A stretch of 64,000 nucleotides of DNA from Pseudomonas sp. MUP55 (GCF_034043515.1 NZ_CP138214.1:682001-746000), one strand, 5' to 3'. Numbered from the stretch's first letter, positions 1 through 12,135 are shown. Made by a program: numbers and translations. The notes: a model not told the origin generated them from the sequence alone.

Positions 1-1
1 C

Positions 2-958
2 AAGGCGGGTGGCATCAACGGCGAGAAGATCGTATTGGTGGCCGGCGATGACGCCTGCGAGCCAAAACAGGCAGTGGCGGTGGCTAACCGTCTGGCCGAC
101 CAGGACAAAGTGATCGGCGTGGTCGGGCACTTCTGCTCGTCCAACACCATCCCCGCCTCCGAGGTGTATGACGAAGCAGGCATCATCGCAATCACCCCAG
201 GCTCTACCAACCCACAGGTGACCGAGCGCGGCCTGGGCGCCATGTTCCGCATGTGCGGGCGTGACGACCAGCAAGGCATCGTTGCCGGCGACTACATCGT
301 CGACGTGCTCAAGGGCAAGAAAATCGCGGTCATCAACGACAAGGACACCTACGGCAAAGGCCTGGCCGACGCCACCGCGGCTCAGCTGACCAAGCGCGGC
401 GTGAAGCCGGTGCTCGAAGAAGGCCTGACCCGTGGCGAGAAAGACTTCAGCGCCCTGGTCACCAAGATCCGCTCCCTGGGCGCCGACGTCGTGTACTTCG
501 GTGGCCTGCATCCTGAAGCCGGCCCGCTGGTTCGCCAGATCCGTGAAGCCGGCCTGAAAGACGTCAAGTTCATGTCCGATGACGGCGTGGTCACCGACGA
601 ACTGGTAGCGACCGCCGGTGGCGCGCAGTACGTGGACGGCGTGTACATGACCTTCGGCGCCGACCCGCGCCTGCTGCCGGACAGCAAGGCTGTGGTGGAG
701 CAATTCCGCAAAAACGGCACCGAGCCGGAAGGCTACACCCTGTACGCCTACGCCTCGATTCAGGCCCTGGCCGCCGGCTTCAACGGTGCCAAGTCCAACA
801 AGGGCGAGGATGCTGCCAAGTGGTTGAAGGCCAACCCGGTCCAGACCGTCATGGGCAAGAAAGAGTGGGACACCAAGGGCGACCTGAAAATCTCCGACTA
901 CGTGGTGTACCAGTGGGACAAAGACGGCAAATACCACCAGCTGGAAAAGCAGAAGTAA
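2..958 (+). CDS. livJ: Branched-chain amino acid ABC transporter, periplasmic binding protein (5' end missing)
   Basis: This is the periplasmic receptor of a LIV-type (HAAT family) ABC importer. It binds leucine, isoleucine, valine or related amino acids and delivers them to the membrane complex encoded next. Only the C-terminal 318 residues lie in the window; the signal peptide and about the first 50 residues are upstream of base 1. The reading frame is open from base 2. The type I periplasmic-binding fold is recognisable, with the DDACEP and GHFCSSNT segments, whose two cysteines match the disulphide of LIV-binding proteins, and the ITPGST ligand-binding segment. It is followed by a strong hairpin and then livH. 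From memory this corresponds to PA4913 of P. aeruginosa rather than braC. The exact substrate is inferred from the family only. Confidence 0.93.
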   Translation, partial: KAGGINGEKIVLVAGDDACEPKQAVAVANRLADQDKVIGVVGHFCSSNTIPASEVYDEAGIIAITPGSTNPQVTERGLGAMFRMCGRDDQQGIVAGDYIVDVLKGKKIAVINDKDTYGKGLADATAAQLTKRGVKPVLEEGLTRGEKDFSALVTKIRSLGADVVYFGGLHPEAGPLVRQIREAGLKDVKFMSDDGVVTDELVATAGGAQYVDGVYMTFGADPRLLPDSKAVVEQFRKNGTEPEGYTLYAYASIQALAAGFNGAKSNKGEDAAKWLKANPVQTVMGKKEWDTKGDLKISDYVVYQWDKDGKYHQLEKQK

Positions 959-969
959 GCCTTACAGTT

Positions 970-1005
970 CCCTTGTGGGAGGGGGCTTGCCCCCTCCCAC
1001 AAGGG
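970..1005. repeat. Single REP-type hairpin between livJ and livH
   Basis: A perfect 15-bp stem (970-984 with 991-1005) closes a 6-base GCTTGC loop. It is made of the same GTGGGAGGGGGCTTGC core as the paired REP elements in this window, here folded into one short palindrome. It sits 12 bases after the livJ stop and 87 bases before livH, where it could stabilise the upstream livJ mRNA or attenuate read-through. That role is inferred; there is no T-tract for an intrinsic terminator. Confidence 0.85.
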
Positions 1006-1092
1006 GACAGGGTTGTGTTCAAAGTCTGTCTTTTCCTCCAGAAGCGCCGCACACCCACCGGTGTGCAGGTGCTCACCGCGTGAGATTGCGTT

Positions 1093-2007
1093 ATGGATGG
1101 TATTTTCCTGCAGCAACTGGTCAATGGCCTGACCCTCGGGTCGGTCTACGGCCTGATCGCCATCGGCTATACAATGGTCTATGGCATCATTGGCATGATC
1201 AACTTCGCCCACGGCGAGGTTTATATGATTTCCGCTTACCTCGCGGCGATCAGTCTGGCACTGCTGGCTTACTTCGGCATCGAATCCTTCCCGCTGCTCA
1301 TTCTCGGCACCCTGATCTTCACCGTGGTCGTCACCGGCGTGTACGGTTGGGTCATCGAGCGTGTCGCCTACAAGCCGCTGCGTAACTCCACTCGACTGGC
1401 TCCGCTGATCAGCGCCATCGGCATTTCGCTGATTCTGCAGAACTACGCGCAGATCGCCCAGGGCGCCAAGCAACAAGGCATTCCCACCCTGCTGGCCGGC
1501 GCCTGGCGCGTCGATATCGGCACCGGGTTCGTGCAACTGACCTACACCAAAGTGTTCATCCTCGTGGCGGCCTTCGCCGGCATGGCGTTGCTCACCTACA
1601 TCATCAAATACACCAAGCTTGGCCGCATGTGCCGGGCCACCCAGCAAGACCGCAAGATGGCCTCGATCCTGGGCATCAACACCGACCGCGTGATCTCCTA
1701 CGTATTCGTCATCGGCGCCGCCATGGCCGCGCTGGCCGGCGTGCTGATCACCCTCAATTACGGCACCTTCGACTTCTATGCCGGCTTCATCATCGGCATC
1801 AAGGCATTTACCGCAGCGGTACTCGGCGGCATCGGCTCCCTGCCTGGGGCGATGCTGGGCGGGATCATCCTGGGTATCTCCGAGTCGCTGTTTTCGGGGT
1901 TGATCAACTCCGACTACAAAGACGTGTTCAGTTTCTCCCTGCTGGTGGTGATTCTGATTTTCCGTCCCCAGGGCCTGCTTGGTCGCCCACTCGTGGCGAA
2001 GGTGTAA
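1093..2007 (+). CDS. livH: Branched-chain amino acid ABC transporter permease LivH
   Basis: This is one of the two inner-membrane permeases of the LIV-type importer. The 304-residue protein is of family length and very hydrophobic, with about eight membrane segments. It begins with MDGIFLQQLVNGLTLGSVYG, typical of LivH/BraD, and contains NFAHGEVYM near the N terminus and the AAVLGGIGSLPGAMLGG segment, which lies where the coupling helix meets the ATPase. The ATG at 1093 begins the conserved N terminus. It lies between livJ and livM, with two bases between its stop and the livM start. LivH and LivM form the heterodimeric channel. Confidence 0.95.
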   Translation: MDGIFLQQLVNGLTLGSVYGLIAIGYTMVYGIIGMINFAHGEVYMISAYLAAISLALLAYFGIESFPLLILGTLIFTVVVTGVYGWVIERVAYKPLRNSTRLAPLISAIGISLILQNYAQIAQGAKQQGIPTLLAGAWRVDIGTGFVQLTYTKVFILVAAFAGMALLTYIIKYTKLGRMCRATQQDRKMASILGINTDRVISYVFVIGAAMAALAGVLITLNYGTFDFYAGFIIGIKAFTAAVLGGIGSLPGAMLGGIILGISESLFSGLINSDYKDVFSFSLLVVILIFRPQGLLGRPLVAKV

Positions 2008-2009
2008 AC

Positions 2010-3283
<1,274 letters not shown>

Positions 3284-3287
<4 letters not shown>

Positions 3288-4159
3288 GCAAGGAAGTCGT
3301 CCTTTCCGTTGAACACCTGATGATGCACTTCGGTGGCATCAAGGCCTTGAGCGACGTGAGCCTCAAGGTCAAGCGCAACTCGATCTTCGCCCTGATCGGC
3401 CCCAACGGCGCAGGCAAGACCACCGTGTTCAACTGCCTCACCGGTTTCTACAAAGCCAGTGGCGGCAAGATCGAACTCAACGTGCGTGGCAAGCAGACCA
3501 ACGTGATCCAGTTGTTGGGCGAGCGCTTCCAGGCCACCGATTTCGTGTCGCCGAAAAGCTTCCTCAGCCGGGTGTACTACAAGATGTTCGGCGGCACTCA
3601 CCTGGTGAACCGCGCCGGCCTGGCGCGCACCTTCCAGAACATTCGCCTGTTCAAGGAAATGTCGGTGCTGGAAAACCTGCTGGTGGCCCAGCACATGTGG
3701 GTCAACCGCAACATGCTCGCGGGTATCCTCAACACCAAGGGCTACCGCAAGGCTGAAAGCGATGCGCTCGACCATGCATTCTACTGGCTGGAAGTGGTGG
3801 ACCTGGTGGACTGCGCCAACCGCCTCGCCGGTGAGCTTTCCTACGGCCAGCAGCGCCGCCTGGAAATCGCCCGCGCGATGTGCACGCGACCGCAGATCAT
3901 CTGCCTGGATGAACCGGCAGCCGGCCTCAACCCTCAGGAAACCGAAGCCCTCAGCGCGATGATTCGCCTGCTGCGCGACGAACACGACCTCACAGTGGTG
4001 CTGATCGAACACGACATGGGCATGGTGATGAGTATTTCCGACCACATCGTGGTGCTGGACCACGGCAACGTTATTGCCGAAGGCGGGCCGGATGCGATCC
4101 GCAACGACCCGAAAGTGATTGCCGCCTACCTGGGCGCGGACGAAGAGGAACTCGTATGA
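3284..4159 (+). CDS. livG: Branched-chain amino acid ABC transporter ATP-binding protein LivG
   Basis: This cytoplasmic ATPase drives the LivHM permease. It has Walker A GPNGAGKTT (near residue 40), signature LSYGQQRRLEIARAM, Walker B IICLDEPAAGLN and the switch histidine in VLIEHDMGMV. At 291 residues it is about 35 longer than E. coli LivG. The extra length is an insert around residues 65-110 between Walker A and the Q-loop region (ARTFQNIRLF). The start overlaps the livM stop and the stop overlaps the livF start, both as ATGA, so the genes are tightly coupled. The C-terminal ATP-binding region DPKVIAAYLG is typical of the LivG/BraF group. Confidence 0.95.
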
Positions 4160-4872
4160 GCGGGCCTATCCTCGAAATGAAGGACCTGGACGTGTACTAC
4201 GGTCCGATCCAGGCCCTGAAAAAAGTCTCGCTGCACATCAACGAAGGCGAGACCGTCAGCCTGATCGGCTCCAACGGCGCGGGCAAATCCACGCTGCTGA
4301 TGTCGATCTTTGGCCAGCCACGGGCCGAGTCGGGGCAAATTCTGTACAACGGCGTGGACATTACCCACAAGTCGTCCCACTACATCGCCTCCAACGGCAT
4401 CGCGCAGTCGCCGGAAGGGCGGCGGGTATTCCCCGACATGACCGTCGAGGAAAACCTGCTGATGGGCACCATCCCCATTGGCGACAAGTTCGCCCAGGAA
4501 GACATGCAGCGCATGTTCGAGCTGTTTCCACGGCTCAAGGAGCGGCGTAACCAGCGCGCGATGACCATGTCCGGTGGCGAACAGCAAATGCTCGCCATCG
4601 CCCGCGCACTGATGAGCCGGCCCAAGCTGTTGCTGCTCGATGAACCCAGTCTGGGCCTGGCGCCGATTGTGGTGAAGCAGATCTTTTCCACCCTGCGCGA
4701 GCTGGCATCCACCGGGATGACCATCTTTTTGGTGGAGCAGAACGCCAACCACGCCCTGCGCCTGTCGGACCGGGCGTACGTGATGGTCAACGGCGAGATT
4801 CGCCTGACGGGCACCGGCAAGGAACTGCTGGTGAACGAGGAAGTGCGCAACGCCTACCTCGGCGGCCACTGA
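4156..4872 (+). CDS. livF: Branched-chain amino acid ABC transporter ATP-binding protein LivF
   Basis: This is the second ATPase of the LIV-type importer, 238 residues, the standard LivF/BraG length. It has Walker A GSNGAGKST, the family segment AQSPEGRRVFPDMTVEENL, signature MSGGEQQMLAIARALM, Walker B LLLLDEPSLGLAP and the switch histidine region FLVEQNANHAL. It pairs with LivG on the LivHM permease. The ATG overlaps the livG stop by four bases. It is the last gene of the livJHMGF operon and is followed by a REP pair. Confidence 0.95.
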   Translation: MSGPILEMKDLDVYYGPIQALKKVSLHINEGETVSLIGSNGAGKSTLLMSIFGQPRAESGQILYNGVDITHKSSHYIASNGIAQSPEGRRVFPDMTVEENLLMGTIPIGDKFAQEDMQRMFELFPRLKERRNQRAMTMSGGEQQMLAIARALMSRPKLLLLDEPSLGLAPIVVKQIFSTLRELASTGMTIFLVEQNANHALRLSDRAYVMVNGEIRLTGTGKELLVNEEVRNAYLGGH

Positions 4873-4894
4873 TCTAACCAACCCCTCGGTCCCC

Positions 4895-4983
4895 TGTGGG
4901 AGGGGGCTTGCCCCCGATAGCGGAGTGTCAGTTTCAGATGTGCTGACTGACAAAACGCTATCGGGAGCAAGCCCCCTCCCACA
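4895..4983. repeat. REP pair (TGTGGGAGG arms outermost)
   Basis: Two inverted copies of a TGTGGGAGGGGGCTTGCCCC-type REP (4895-4922 and 4957-4983) enclose a spacer with TGTCAG. It lies just after the livF stop, where it could form a large hairpin at the operon's 3' end. Confidence 0.9.
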
Positions 4984-6409
<1,426 letters not shown>

Positions 6410-6431
6410 GGCTTAACACCGAGTCGTCTGC

Positions 6432-6521
6432 ATCGGGGGCAAGCCCCCTCCCACACTTGACTGTGTTCACACGTATCAACCTGTGAACCCGATCCAATGT
6501 GGGAGGGGGCTTGCCCCCGAT
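6432..6521. repeat. REP pair (ATCGGGGG arms outermost)
   Basis: Two inverted REP copies (6432-6455 and 6498-6521) are arranged in the opposite sense to the pair at 4895, with the CCCACA ends facing inward across a spacer containing TGTGTTCACA and TGTGAACC. Confidence 0.88.
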
Positions 6522-6613
6522 GACGTCAAATCTGCCAAAAACAGGGCATAAGGTACACTCCACCCTGAAAACCCTCCGCACTGTGCGGTTTAAAGGTTTT
6601 GACGGGAGGAAAT

Positions 6614-7519
6614 GTGAGTAACCGAGGTGAGCAGGCACTGCTCAAACAATCGACCATCCTGATGTTCGCAGTCGCGATCGCCGGGATTGTCACGGGTGTG
6701 ATATCCGGCGCCCAATCCATTCTGTTCGACGGCTTTTTCTCGCTGATCGCCACCGCCATCAAGGTGCTGATGCTGATCACGGCCAAGCTGATCGCCAAGA
6801 AAAGCAACGAGCGTTTCCAGTTCGGCTACTGGCACCTGGAGCCGATGGTGCTGCTGATCGAAGGCAGTTTTCTGCTGCTGATCGCCATCTACGCGTTCCT
6901 CAATGGCGTGTTCGGCATCATCAACGGCGGGCGTGAGATCGAGCTGGGCCTGGTGATCATTTATGCGGCGGTGTTTACCGTGGTGGAGTTCGCCTACTTC
7001 TTCTATGTGCGTTACCGCAACCGCAGCTTGAAATCCTCACTGATCCAGTTCGACAGCATCAGCTGGCTGGTGGACGCGATGCTGTCGGTGGGCTTGTTGA
7101 TCAGCTTTCTGGCGGCACTGTTGCTCAAATCCCAGGGCTATGGCGAGTGGGCGGTGTACGTCGACCCCTTGATCCTGATTTTGCTGGCCCTGAGCATGCT
7201 GGCGCCGGCGTTCAAGATCCTGCGTCCGGCGTTGCGTGAGGTGCTGGGGATTGCCCCGGACCACCTGGATGACACCGTGCGCGAAGTGATGGATGCGGCC
7301 AAGGCCAGGCACGGCTTCGACGATTACGTGTCCTACGTGCAAAAGCACGGGCGCGCGCGGTTCATCGAAATTCATGTGGTGTTGCCGGCGGATTACCCGG
7401 TGGATAACGTCGCCACCCTCGACCGGCTGCGCGAGGAGATATCCACAGGGCTTGGCACGCCGGATGCGGCGCGCTGGCTGACGATCAGTTTTACCGGGGA
7501 TCGCAAGTGGATTGCCTGA
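6614..7519 (+). CDS. Cation diffusion facilitator family protein
   Basis: This is an inner-membrane cation efflux protein of about 301 residues, of the Co/Zn/Cd transporter type. Membrane segments are seen near residues 12-30, 34-54, 75-95, 108-128, 145-165 and 180-195, followed by a cytoplasmic C-terminal domain (residues 210-300). SILFDGFFSLIATAIKVLM carries the acidic residue of the metal site in the second helix (FDGFFS), and a second acidic position lies in SWLVDAMLS. The chosen start is GTG at 6614 because GGAGG lies four bases upstream; an in-frame TTG at 6599 is the alternative. Metal specificity cannot be read from the sequence. Confidence 0.85.
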   Translation: MSNRGEQALLKQSTILMFAVAIAGIVTGVISGAQSILFDGFFSLIATAIKVLMLITAKLIAKKSNERFQFGYWHLEPMVLLIEGSFLLLIAIYAFLNGVFGIINGGREIELGLVIIYAAVFTVVEFAYFFYVRYRNRSLKSSLIQFDSISWLVDAMLSVGLLISFLAALLLKSQGYGEWAVYVDPLILILLALSMLAPAFKILRPALREVLGIAPDHLDDTVREVMDAAKARHGFDDYVSYVQKHGRARFIEIHVVLPADYPVDNVATLDRLREEISTGLGTPDAARWLTISFTGDRKWIA

Positions 7520-7534
7520 GTCCGAGGTGAAGCT

Positions 7535-7610
7535 ATTGGGGGGCAAGCCCCCTCCCACATTTGAATGTATTCACAAAAATCAAAGTGTGGGAGGGGGCTT
7601 GCCCCCGATG
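7535..7610. repeat. REP pair (ATCGGGGG arms outermost)
   Basis: Inverted REP copies at 7535-7559 and 7586-7610 with CCCACA ends inward; the first arm has ATTGGGGGG in place of ATCGGGGG. It sits between two convergent genes. Confidence 0.85.
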
Positions 7611-7622
7611 AGGCCCTGAAAC

Positions 7623-8723
7623 TCAACCCAGATGCCGGATCAGCCCTTGATAGCAAGTAGCCAAATGATAAGGCGTGGTGGAAGGCATGTCCCGCCGGCT
7701 CACCACGCCCTGGGCATCCAGGCATTCGTGCCAGCCCTTGTCATGCAGGAAGTTGTTCTGCAGCGCCAGCAACTGGCGCCGTAACACGGCCTCACTGCCG
7801 GGCCGCAAGGTCAAGGCCCGCAGGTATTCCGCCTGGGCCCAGATACGTTGCGTGCCGTCGCGCACGCTGCCGTCCAGGGCCAGCATGCCGCTGACCGCTC
7901 CGCTGAACTTATCCACACCGTATTGCTCGGCGTATTCGAACGCTTGCGTCAGTGAGGCATGCAGCGCCGTACCGCGCAGCACTTCCGACGATTCGAGCAA
8001 AAAGAACCATTCGAACTGGTGCCCTGGCTCGAACCAGTTATCCACAGCGCCCAGGGGTTTTTCCATCATCACGCCGTGCTGGCGGTCGATAAAGCGCTTT
8101 TGCAGGGCGCCGGCCAGGTCCAGCAGGGCGTCGCGGGTGATGGCATCTTCCCGCACCGCCAGCGTGGCGAGAAAGCCTTCGGCGAGGTGCATCAGCGGGT
8201 TCTGCAAGGGGCCGCAAGCGAGGCTCGACCAGTTGCGCTCCAGCACCGCTTCGTACAGGCCGTCGCCCGTGGCAAAGCGTTCGGCGACTACTGCAAGGGC
8301 GGCATTGAGCACCGACTCCACCAGCGGTTCGCGCACTTTGGCCCAGTAATGGGCGCAGGCGAAGATGATGAAGGCGTGGGTGTAGAGGTCTTTGCGTTTA
8401 TCCAGCGGTTGCCCGGCCGGGTCGATGCTGTAGAACCAGCCGCCGTGTTCGGCGTCATGGAAGTGCCGCTGCAGGGAACGAAACAGCGCGGCGGCGCGTT
8501 CCTCGGCAAAGGCCGCACCGGGTTCGCCGATCAGGCTGGCGAACAGGTACAACTGCCGGGCGCAGGCCATGGCGCGATAGCGTTGCGGGGGCAGCGGGTG
8601 GTGGTCGGCATCCAGTGCTTCGTACGGCAACGCCAGGTCGGCGTTCCAGCCCGGGCCTTGCCAGAGCGGCACGATCAGGTCGTGGAAGTGCGTGAGCACG
8701 GAATTCAAGAGAGGTTGGGGCAT
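7623..8723 (-). CDS. AGE-family sugar isomerase (probable D-mannose isomerase)
   Basis: This is a 366-residue protein of the N-acylglucosamine 2-epimerase (alpha6/alpha6-barrel) family. Seen motifs are RHFHD, KDLYTHAFI, NPLMHLAEGF, the EPGHQFEW segment with its conserved histidine and glutamate, and KGWHECLD followed by STTPYHLATCYQ near the C terminus. These are the positions of the active-site arginine and histidines in AGE-family mannose isomerases such as YihS and ManI, which interconvert mannose and fructose. True N-acylglucosamine epimerase is less likely in this genus. It stands alone between REP pairs, convergent with the cation efflux gene. Two perfect DnaA boxes (TTATCCACA) fall inside it at 7909 and 8038. 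Confidence 0.87.
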   Translation of the reverse strand: MPQPLLNSVLTHFHDLIVPLWQGPGWNADLALPYEALDADHHPLPPQRYRAMACARQLYLFASLIGEPGAAFAEERAAALFRSLQRHFHDAEHGGWFYSIDPAGQPLDKRKDLYTHAFIIFACAHYWAKVREPLVESVLNAALAVVAERFATGDGLYEAVLERNWSSLACGPLQNPLMHLAEGFLATLAVREDAITRDALLDLAGALQKRFIDRQHGVMMEKPLGAVDNWFEPGHQFEWFFLLESSEVLRGTALHASLTQAFEYAEQYGVDKFSGAVSGMLALDGSVRDGTQRIWAQAEYLRALTLRPGSEAVLRRQLLALQNNFLHDKGWHECLDAQGVVSRRDMPSTTPYHLATCYQGLIRHLG

Positions 8724-8796
8724 CGGCTGGCGTCGTCACGGCAGGGGTGTGGCGCGCATGGTATCAGGCTTGGGAACTGTGTTGTCTGTGGTACCG

Positions 8797-8870
8797 CTAT
8801 CGGGGGCAAGCCCCCTCCCACATTTGAATGTATTCACACATCACAGTGTGGGAGGGGGCTTGCCCCCGAT
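8797..8870. repeat. REP pair (ATCGGGGG arms outermost)
   Basis: Inverted REP copies at 8797-8822 and 8847-8870, with a short spacer (ATTTGAATGTATTCACA) nearly identical to that of the pair at 7535. It lies between ureJ and the AGE-family gene. Confidence 0.88.
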
Positions 8871-8893
8871 GAGGCCTCCAGCAGCGCTGAAGA

Positions 8894-9466
8894 TCAGCCT
8901 GCCAGCAACCAGACCCCAGTCGCCGCAGAAGCAGCCCCGGCCACGCGTACCAACGGCGCCGCTGCCGCCGGCAGCAAGCGCACCACGGCATAACCCGCCG
9001 CGTGCAGCGCTGCGGTCGCACCGACGAACCCGGCCGCATACGCCCAGGGGCTGGACATGTCCGGCAGCTCCAGGCCATGGGCCACGCCGTGAAACAGCGC
9101 AAACAACGCCGTCGCACCCACCGCCACAAACAACGGTGGCCGCACCGCCAGCGCCACCGCGAGACCCAGGGCCAGCACCGACGCGGCAATCCCGCTTTCC
9201 AGCGCCGGCAGGTGCAGGCCTTCGAAACCCAGCAGGCCGCCGATCAACAGGGTGCCGACAAACGCGCAAGGCAGCGCCCAACGTGCATTGCCTTTTTGCT
9301 GCGCCGCCCACAGCCCGACCGCGACCATGGCCAGCAGGTGGTCCAGACCGCCCAACGGGTGGCTGATGCCGGCAACCAGGCCATTGTCGCCGTGGCCCGG
9401 GTGAGCAAAGGCCAGGGCGGGGGCCAGCAGCAAGGCAGCGGCGGTGAACAGTTTCTTGAGTTTCAT
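8894..9466 (-). CDS. ureJ: HupE/UreJ family nickel permease
   Basis: This is a 190-residue inner-membrane protein of the HupE/UreJ family, thought to bring nickel into the cell for urease. It has a signal-like N terminus (MKLKKLFTAAALLLAP...AFA) followed by HPGHGD, the metal-binding HPLGGLDH motif (H-x5-DH) and a later FHGVAHGLE motif. About six membrane helices follow. It is the last gene of the ureEFG-ureJ series, 20 bases after ureG, and fits the nickel demand of the urease encoded 14 kb away. Nickel rather than another metal is inferred from context. Confidence 0.92.
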   Translation of the reverse strand: MKLKKLFTAAALLLAPALAFAHPGHGDNGLVAGISHPLGGLDHLLAMVAVGLWAAQQKGNARWALPCAFVGTLLIGGLLGFEGLHLPALESGIAASVLALGLAVALAVRPPLFVAVGATALFALFHGVAHGLELPDMSSPWAYAAGFVGATAALHAAGYAVVRLLPAAAAPLVRVAGAASAATGVWLLAG

Positions 9467-9486
9467 AAACAGGCTCCGTAGGGAAA

Positions 9487-10101
<615 letters not shown>

Positions 10102-10122
10102 ATCGGGTTCTCCAAAAAAGCC

Positions 10123-10797
10123 TCAGGAACGGAACAGGCGGCTGTACTGGCGCTCGTGGGCCATGCACGCTAAAGACAGGCCGAAGGCGGCGCTGCCCAG
10201 ATGATCGGGTTCGATGTGACCGGCCGCCTGCTGGGCCTGCTGCAACAACGGCAGCAGCTCGCTGGTCAGGCGCTGTGCGGCCTGTTGGCCCAGAGGCAGG
10301 GTCTTCATCAGCACGGCCAATTGGTTTTCCAGCCAGCTCCATAGCCAGGCGGCGAGGGCGTCGTCCGGGCTGATTGCCCAGGCCCGCGCGGCCAGCGCCC
10401 AGCCAAGGGCCAGATGGGGTTCGGGGTGCTGGCCAAGGAAGTCACGGGCGGCGGTGTCCAGCTCCGGCAAGCCCGTGAGCAGTTGTTGCAGGGAGTAGCC
10501 CATTTGCCGGCTCTCCTGGTACAGCTCGCGGGTTTCGCGGCTGGCACGGTGTTCTTCACACAACTGCGCCAGGCGTGGCCATGCCTGGTCAGCGGCGGCG
10601 CGGCAGTGGGCCAGCAGCAACGGCGCTTCGAACCGTGCGAGGTTGAGCAGCAATTGATCGCTGATCCAACGCCGCGCGCTGGCGGCATCGTTGACGCGGC
10701 CATTCTCCACGGCCATTTCCAGGCCCTGGGAATAGCTGTAACCGCCAATCGGCAACTGCGGACTGGCCAGGCGCAACAGCGCCCAGGCTGGGTTCAT
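10123..10797 (-). CDS. ureF: Urease accessory protein UreF
   Basis: UreF is the all-helical scaffold that bridges UreD and UreG and gates GTP hydrolysis during nickel insertion. The 224-residue length is normal. It starts with the typical LLRLASPQLPIGGYSYSQGL segment and ends with the conserved AFGLSLACMAHERQYSRLFRS, where the C-terminal arginine region contacts UreD. The start overlaps the ureE stop by four bases (ATGA), indicating coupled translation. Confidence 0.96.
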   Translation of the reverse strand: MNPAWALLRLASPQLPIGGYSYSQGLEMAVENGRVNDAASARRWISDQLLLNLARFEAPLLLAHCRAAADQAWPRLAQLCEEHRASRETRELYQESRQMGYSLQQLLTGLPELDTAARDFLGQHPEPHLALGWALAARAWAISPDDALAAWLWSWLENQLAVLMKTLPLGQQAAQRLTSELLPLLQQAQQAAGHIEPDHLGSAAFGLSLACMAHERQYSRLFRS

Positions 10798-11294
10798 GGA
10801 CGCACGCCGAACTGATGCAGCTTGGGTGCATAGTTGAAATCTTCATCGCCATGGCGCGAGTGATGATGACCGCCGCCGTAGGCGCCGTGTTCGGGCTGGA
10901 AGGGCGCCTCGATGGTTTGCGCATCGGCGCCCAGCTGTTCGAGCATGGCCTTGAGCACATAGTCGTCAAGCAGGCGCAGCCAGCCATCGCCGACCTGCAG
11001 GGCCACATGGCGGTTGCCCAGGTGATAGGCGGCGCGGGTCAGTTCGAACGCGTTGCGGCAGGTGACGTGCAGCAGTTGTTCAGGGCGTGCGCAGACGCGT
11101 ACGACACGTCCGTCTTCGGCCTGTAGGAATTCGCCATCATGCAGCGGCGGTTGTCCACGCTCCAAAAACAGGCCGACGTCTTCTCCGTCAGCACTGAAAC
11201 AGCGCAAGCGGCTTTTGCTGCGGGCTTCGAAGTTGAGCAGCAGTTCGGCGTCCCAGAGGGGTTGCGGTGCGATTCGGCGGTGGATCACCAGCAT
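10794..11294 (-). CDS. ureE: Urease accessory nickel metallochaperone UreE
   Basis: UreE is a 166-residue nickel metallochaperone that delivers Ni to the UreDFG complex. The N-terminal peptide-binding domain covers residues 1-70. The metal-binding domain follows with the YHLGNRHVALQV segment, whose histidine is the dimer-interface nickel ligand. The C-terminal tail is histidine-rich (HGAYGGGHHHSRHGDED). It is the first gene of ureEFG-ureJ. No convincing nitrogen-type promoter was found upstream; a weak GG-N10-GC match near 11370-11385 was not accepted. Confidence 0.96.
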   Translation of the reverse strand: MLVIHRRIAPQPLWDAELLLNFEARSKSRLRCFSADGEDVGLFLERGQPPLHDGEFLQAEDGRVVRVCARPEQLLHVTCRNAFELTRAAYHLGNRHVALQVGDGWLRLLDDYVLKAMLEQLGADAQTIEAPFQPEHGAYGGGHHHSRHGDEDFNYAPKLHQFGVRP

Positions 11295-11623
11295 CGGAAG
11301 GTTTCCAGCTATGAACGATAAGGGAGCTAGAGCAAGGGCCTTGCCAACCGCGCAGGCGTGTAGGAAATCCGTGTAGGCAATTGCAGTATTGCCACCGAAT
11401 AGGGCGTCAGCTCATTCACAAAATGTTTCAAATTGGTGCATGCCGAAAGGTATAGCACCGGAGGAGGGCGTTTTGCGCGCAAAGCGGCGGGTGTCTGCAT
11501 GAAACTTTTTTCATCTTCTTCGTTGCGGCGGGTTTGGGAATTTTCCTACATGGCATGAGGATTTGGAGTTCAAGGCCTTACTTCGCGGTTGCTTAACATT
11601 CGCGCCGAATTTAACTCACCGCG
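11295..11623. other. Divergent intergenic region ureE / NlpC-P60 gene
   Basis: These 329 bases separate divergent ureE and the NlpC/P60 gene and must hold promoters for both. I see no repeat, hairpin terminator or convincing promoter hexamers, and no ribosome binding site before the NlpC start. Confidence 0.4.
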
Positions 11624-12130
11624 ATGTTTATCATGTTCAAGTCATTTATCTGCCTGGTTGTCGTCAGCCTGTCCTGTTTCATCAATTCTGCCGCTGCCAG
11701 TTTCCAGCATCGGGCACCCTTCGACGCTTCATTGCAATCCTCGCCGGTTGAGAATGTGATCGACCGTGCCCACCAACTGCTGGGCACGCCTTACAAGTGG
11801 GGCGGTACGTCGGCAAAGCAGGGTTTCGATTGCAGCAGCCTGCTGGTTTATCTGTTCAAGACCCAGGCCAATATCCAGCTGCCGCGCACGACCCAAGCGA
11901 TGCATCGCTCCACCGCCGCCACCATCGGGCGTAACGCGCTCAAGCCGGGTGACGCGGTGTTCTTCAAAGGCAATGGGCGTGGGCAGGTCAGCCATGTCGG
12001 CCTTTATATAGGCGAAGGCAAATTCATCCATTCACCGCGTGCCGGCAAGAACGTGCGTATCGATTCGTTGAGCAATAGTTACTGGGACAGGAACTACACC
12101 ACCGCCAAGCGCTTTCATAAGGCCGGTTGA
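11624..12130 (+). CDS. NlpC/P60 family cell-wall peptidase
   Basis: This is a secreted cysteine peptidase of 168 residues that probably cleaves peptidoglycan stem peptides (C40 family). A signal peptide is present (hydrophobic FKSFICLVVVSLSCF, cleavage near NSAAA-SF). The catalytic triad is visible as Cys70 in GFDCSSLLVY, His124 in VSHVGLYIG and His136 in FIHSPRAG, with the usual GTPYKWGG segment before it. The start could be the ATG at 11624 or at 11633; neither has a clear ribosome binding site. It converges with the TetR gene, leaving five bases between stops. The E. coli relatives are Spr/MepS and NlpC. Confidence 0.9.
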   Translation: MFIMFKSFICLVVVSLSCFINSAAASFQHRAPFDASLQSSPVENVIDRAHQLLGTPYKWGGTSAKQGFDCSSLLVYLFKTQANIQLPRTTQAMHRSTAATIGRNALKPGDAVFFKGNGRGQVSHVGLYIGEGKFIHSPRAGKNVRIDSLSNSYWDRNYTTAKRFHKAG

Positions 12131-12135
12131 TCCGC

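Noticed and set aside
11365..11390. Possible sigma-54 promoter upstream of ureE
   Set aside because: A GG-N10-GC spacing exists on the minus strand (CGGTGGCAATACTGCA), but the flanking bases match the consensus poorly.
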